From Corynebacterium kalinowskii (lineage in GTDB: Bacteria; Actinomycetota; Actinomycetes; Mycobacteriales; Mycobacteriaceae): a stretch of 64,000 nt of DNA. Position numbers and translations under genes: made by a program. This document shows, piece by piece, positions 62,681 through 64,000 of the stretch. Position 1 is the first letter of the stretch. Every line of letters starts with the position of its first letter. The stretch covers positions 930,001 through 994,000 of the forward strand of contig NZ_CP046452.1 in assembly GCF_009734385.1 (NCBI RefSeq), given 5' to 3'. Below the pieces are notes generated by a model. It was not told the origin of the DNA. It saw only the letters and a program-made list of their open reading frames with translations, and ran no database searches.

Positions 62681-64000
<1,320 letters not shown>

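Overview
The window looks like a chromosome segment of a mycolic-acid actinobacterium, most likely a Corynebacterium. The evidence is the gene order argS-lysA-hom-thrC-thrB / rho-prfA-prmC-sua5-wecA-atpI-atpBEFHAGDC-DUF2550-nucS / mce / ybbN / glgB-glgE. As I remember it, this follows the Mycobacterium tuberculosis order around Rv1292-Rv1327 and the matching C. glutamicum region. Other support: moderate GC, NucS in place of MutSL, many GTG/TTG starts, and several starts that look leaderless. The species cannot be fixed from the sequence alone. One feature is more mycobacterial than C. glutamicum-like: a short (356 aa) threonine synthase lies between hom and thrB.

Layout. 1-6.2 kb: the end of an SbcC-like ATPase, YceI, a MarR regulator, a PspC protein, a large wall-anchored protein with a Pro/Thr repeat stalk, and tRNA-Arg(CCG). 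6.3-11.1 kb: a lactate module, lutABC on the minus strand, divergent from an lldP-type permease, with a candidate operator between them. 11.2-17.5 kb: argS, lysA and the threonine genes. 17.5-19.2 kb: an acyl-CoA ligase whose stop overlaps that of thrB. 19.6-25.7 kb: rho, the RF1/PrmC pair, Sua5, WecA and an AtpI-like protein. 26-33.3 kb: the complete F1Fo ATP synthase operon, ending at a strong terminator. 33.4-36.4 kb: DUF2550, NucS, a small Cys/His protein, methylmalonyl-CoA epimerase, a DUF77 protein and a YbbN-like protein. 36.4-40.5 kb: glgE-glgB. 40.6-46.1 kb: an ABC ATPase, a Nudix hydrolase, a THUMP-like methyltransferase, etfBA and a NifS-type desulfurase.

46.1-56.6 kb separates nifS from mnmA, which are neighbours in mycobacteria, so I read it as accessory. 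It holds a cobalamin riboswitch with the cobalt transporter cbiMNQO, a TPP riboswitch with thiC, a DUF222-HNH protein, and a compact five-gene minus-strand cluster: two large unrecognised paralogues, an ArsR-like regulator, a secreted or anchored serine hydrolase, and a small membrane protein. This cluster is the best candidate for an undescribed system. 56.7-64 kb returns to core-like genes (mnmA, a MetE-like protein, ligA) with lipoproteins, a Gln-rich membrane protein, ahpC-ahpD under an OxyR-type dyad, and a DEDDh exonuclease.

No insertion sequences, CRISPR arrays, integrases or rRNA genes were seen. Large antisense reading frames over the ATP synthase and tRNA-synthetase genes are shadows of GC-rich codon use.
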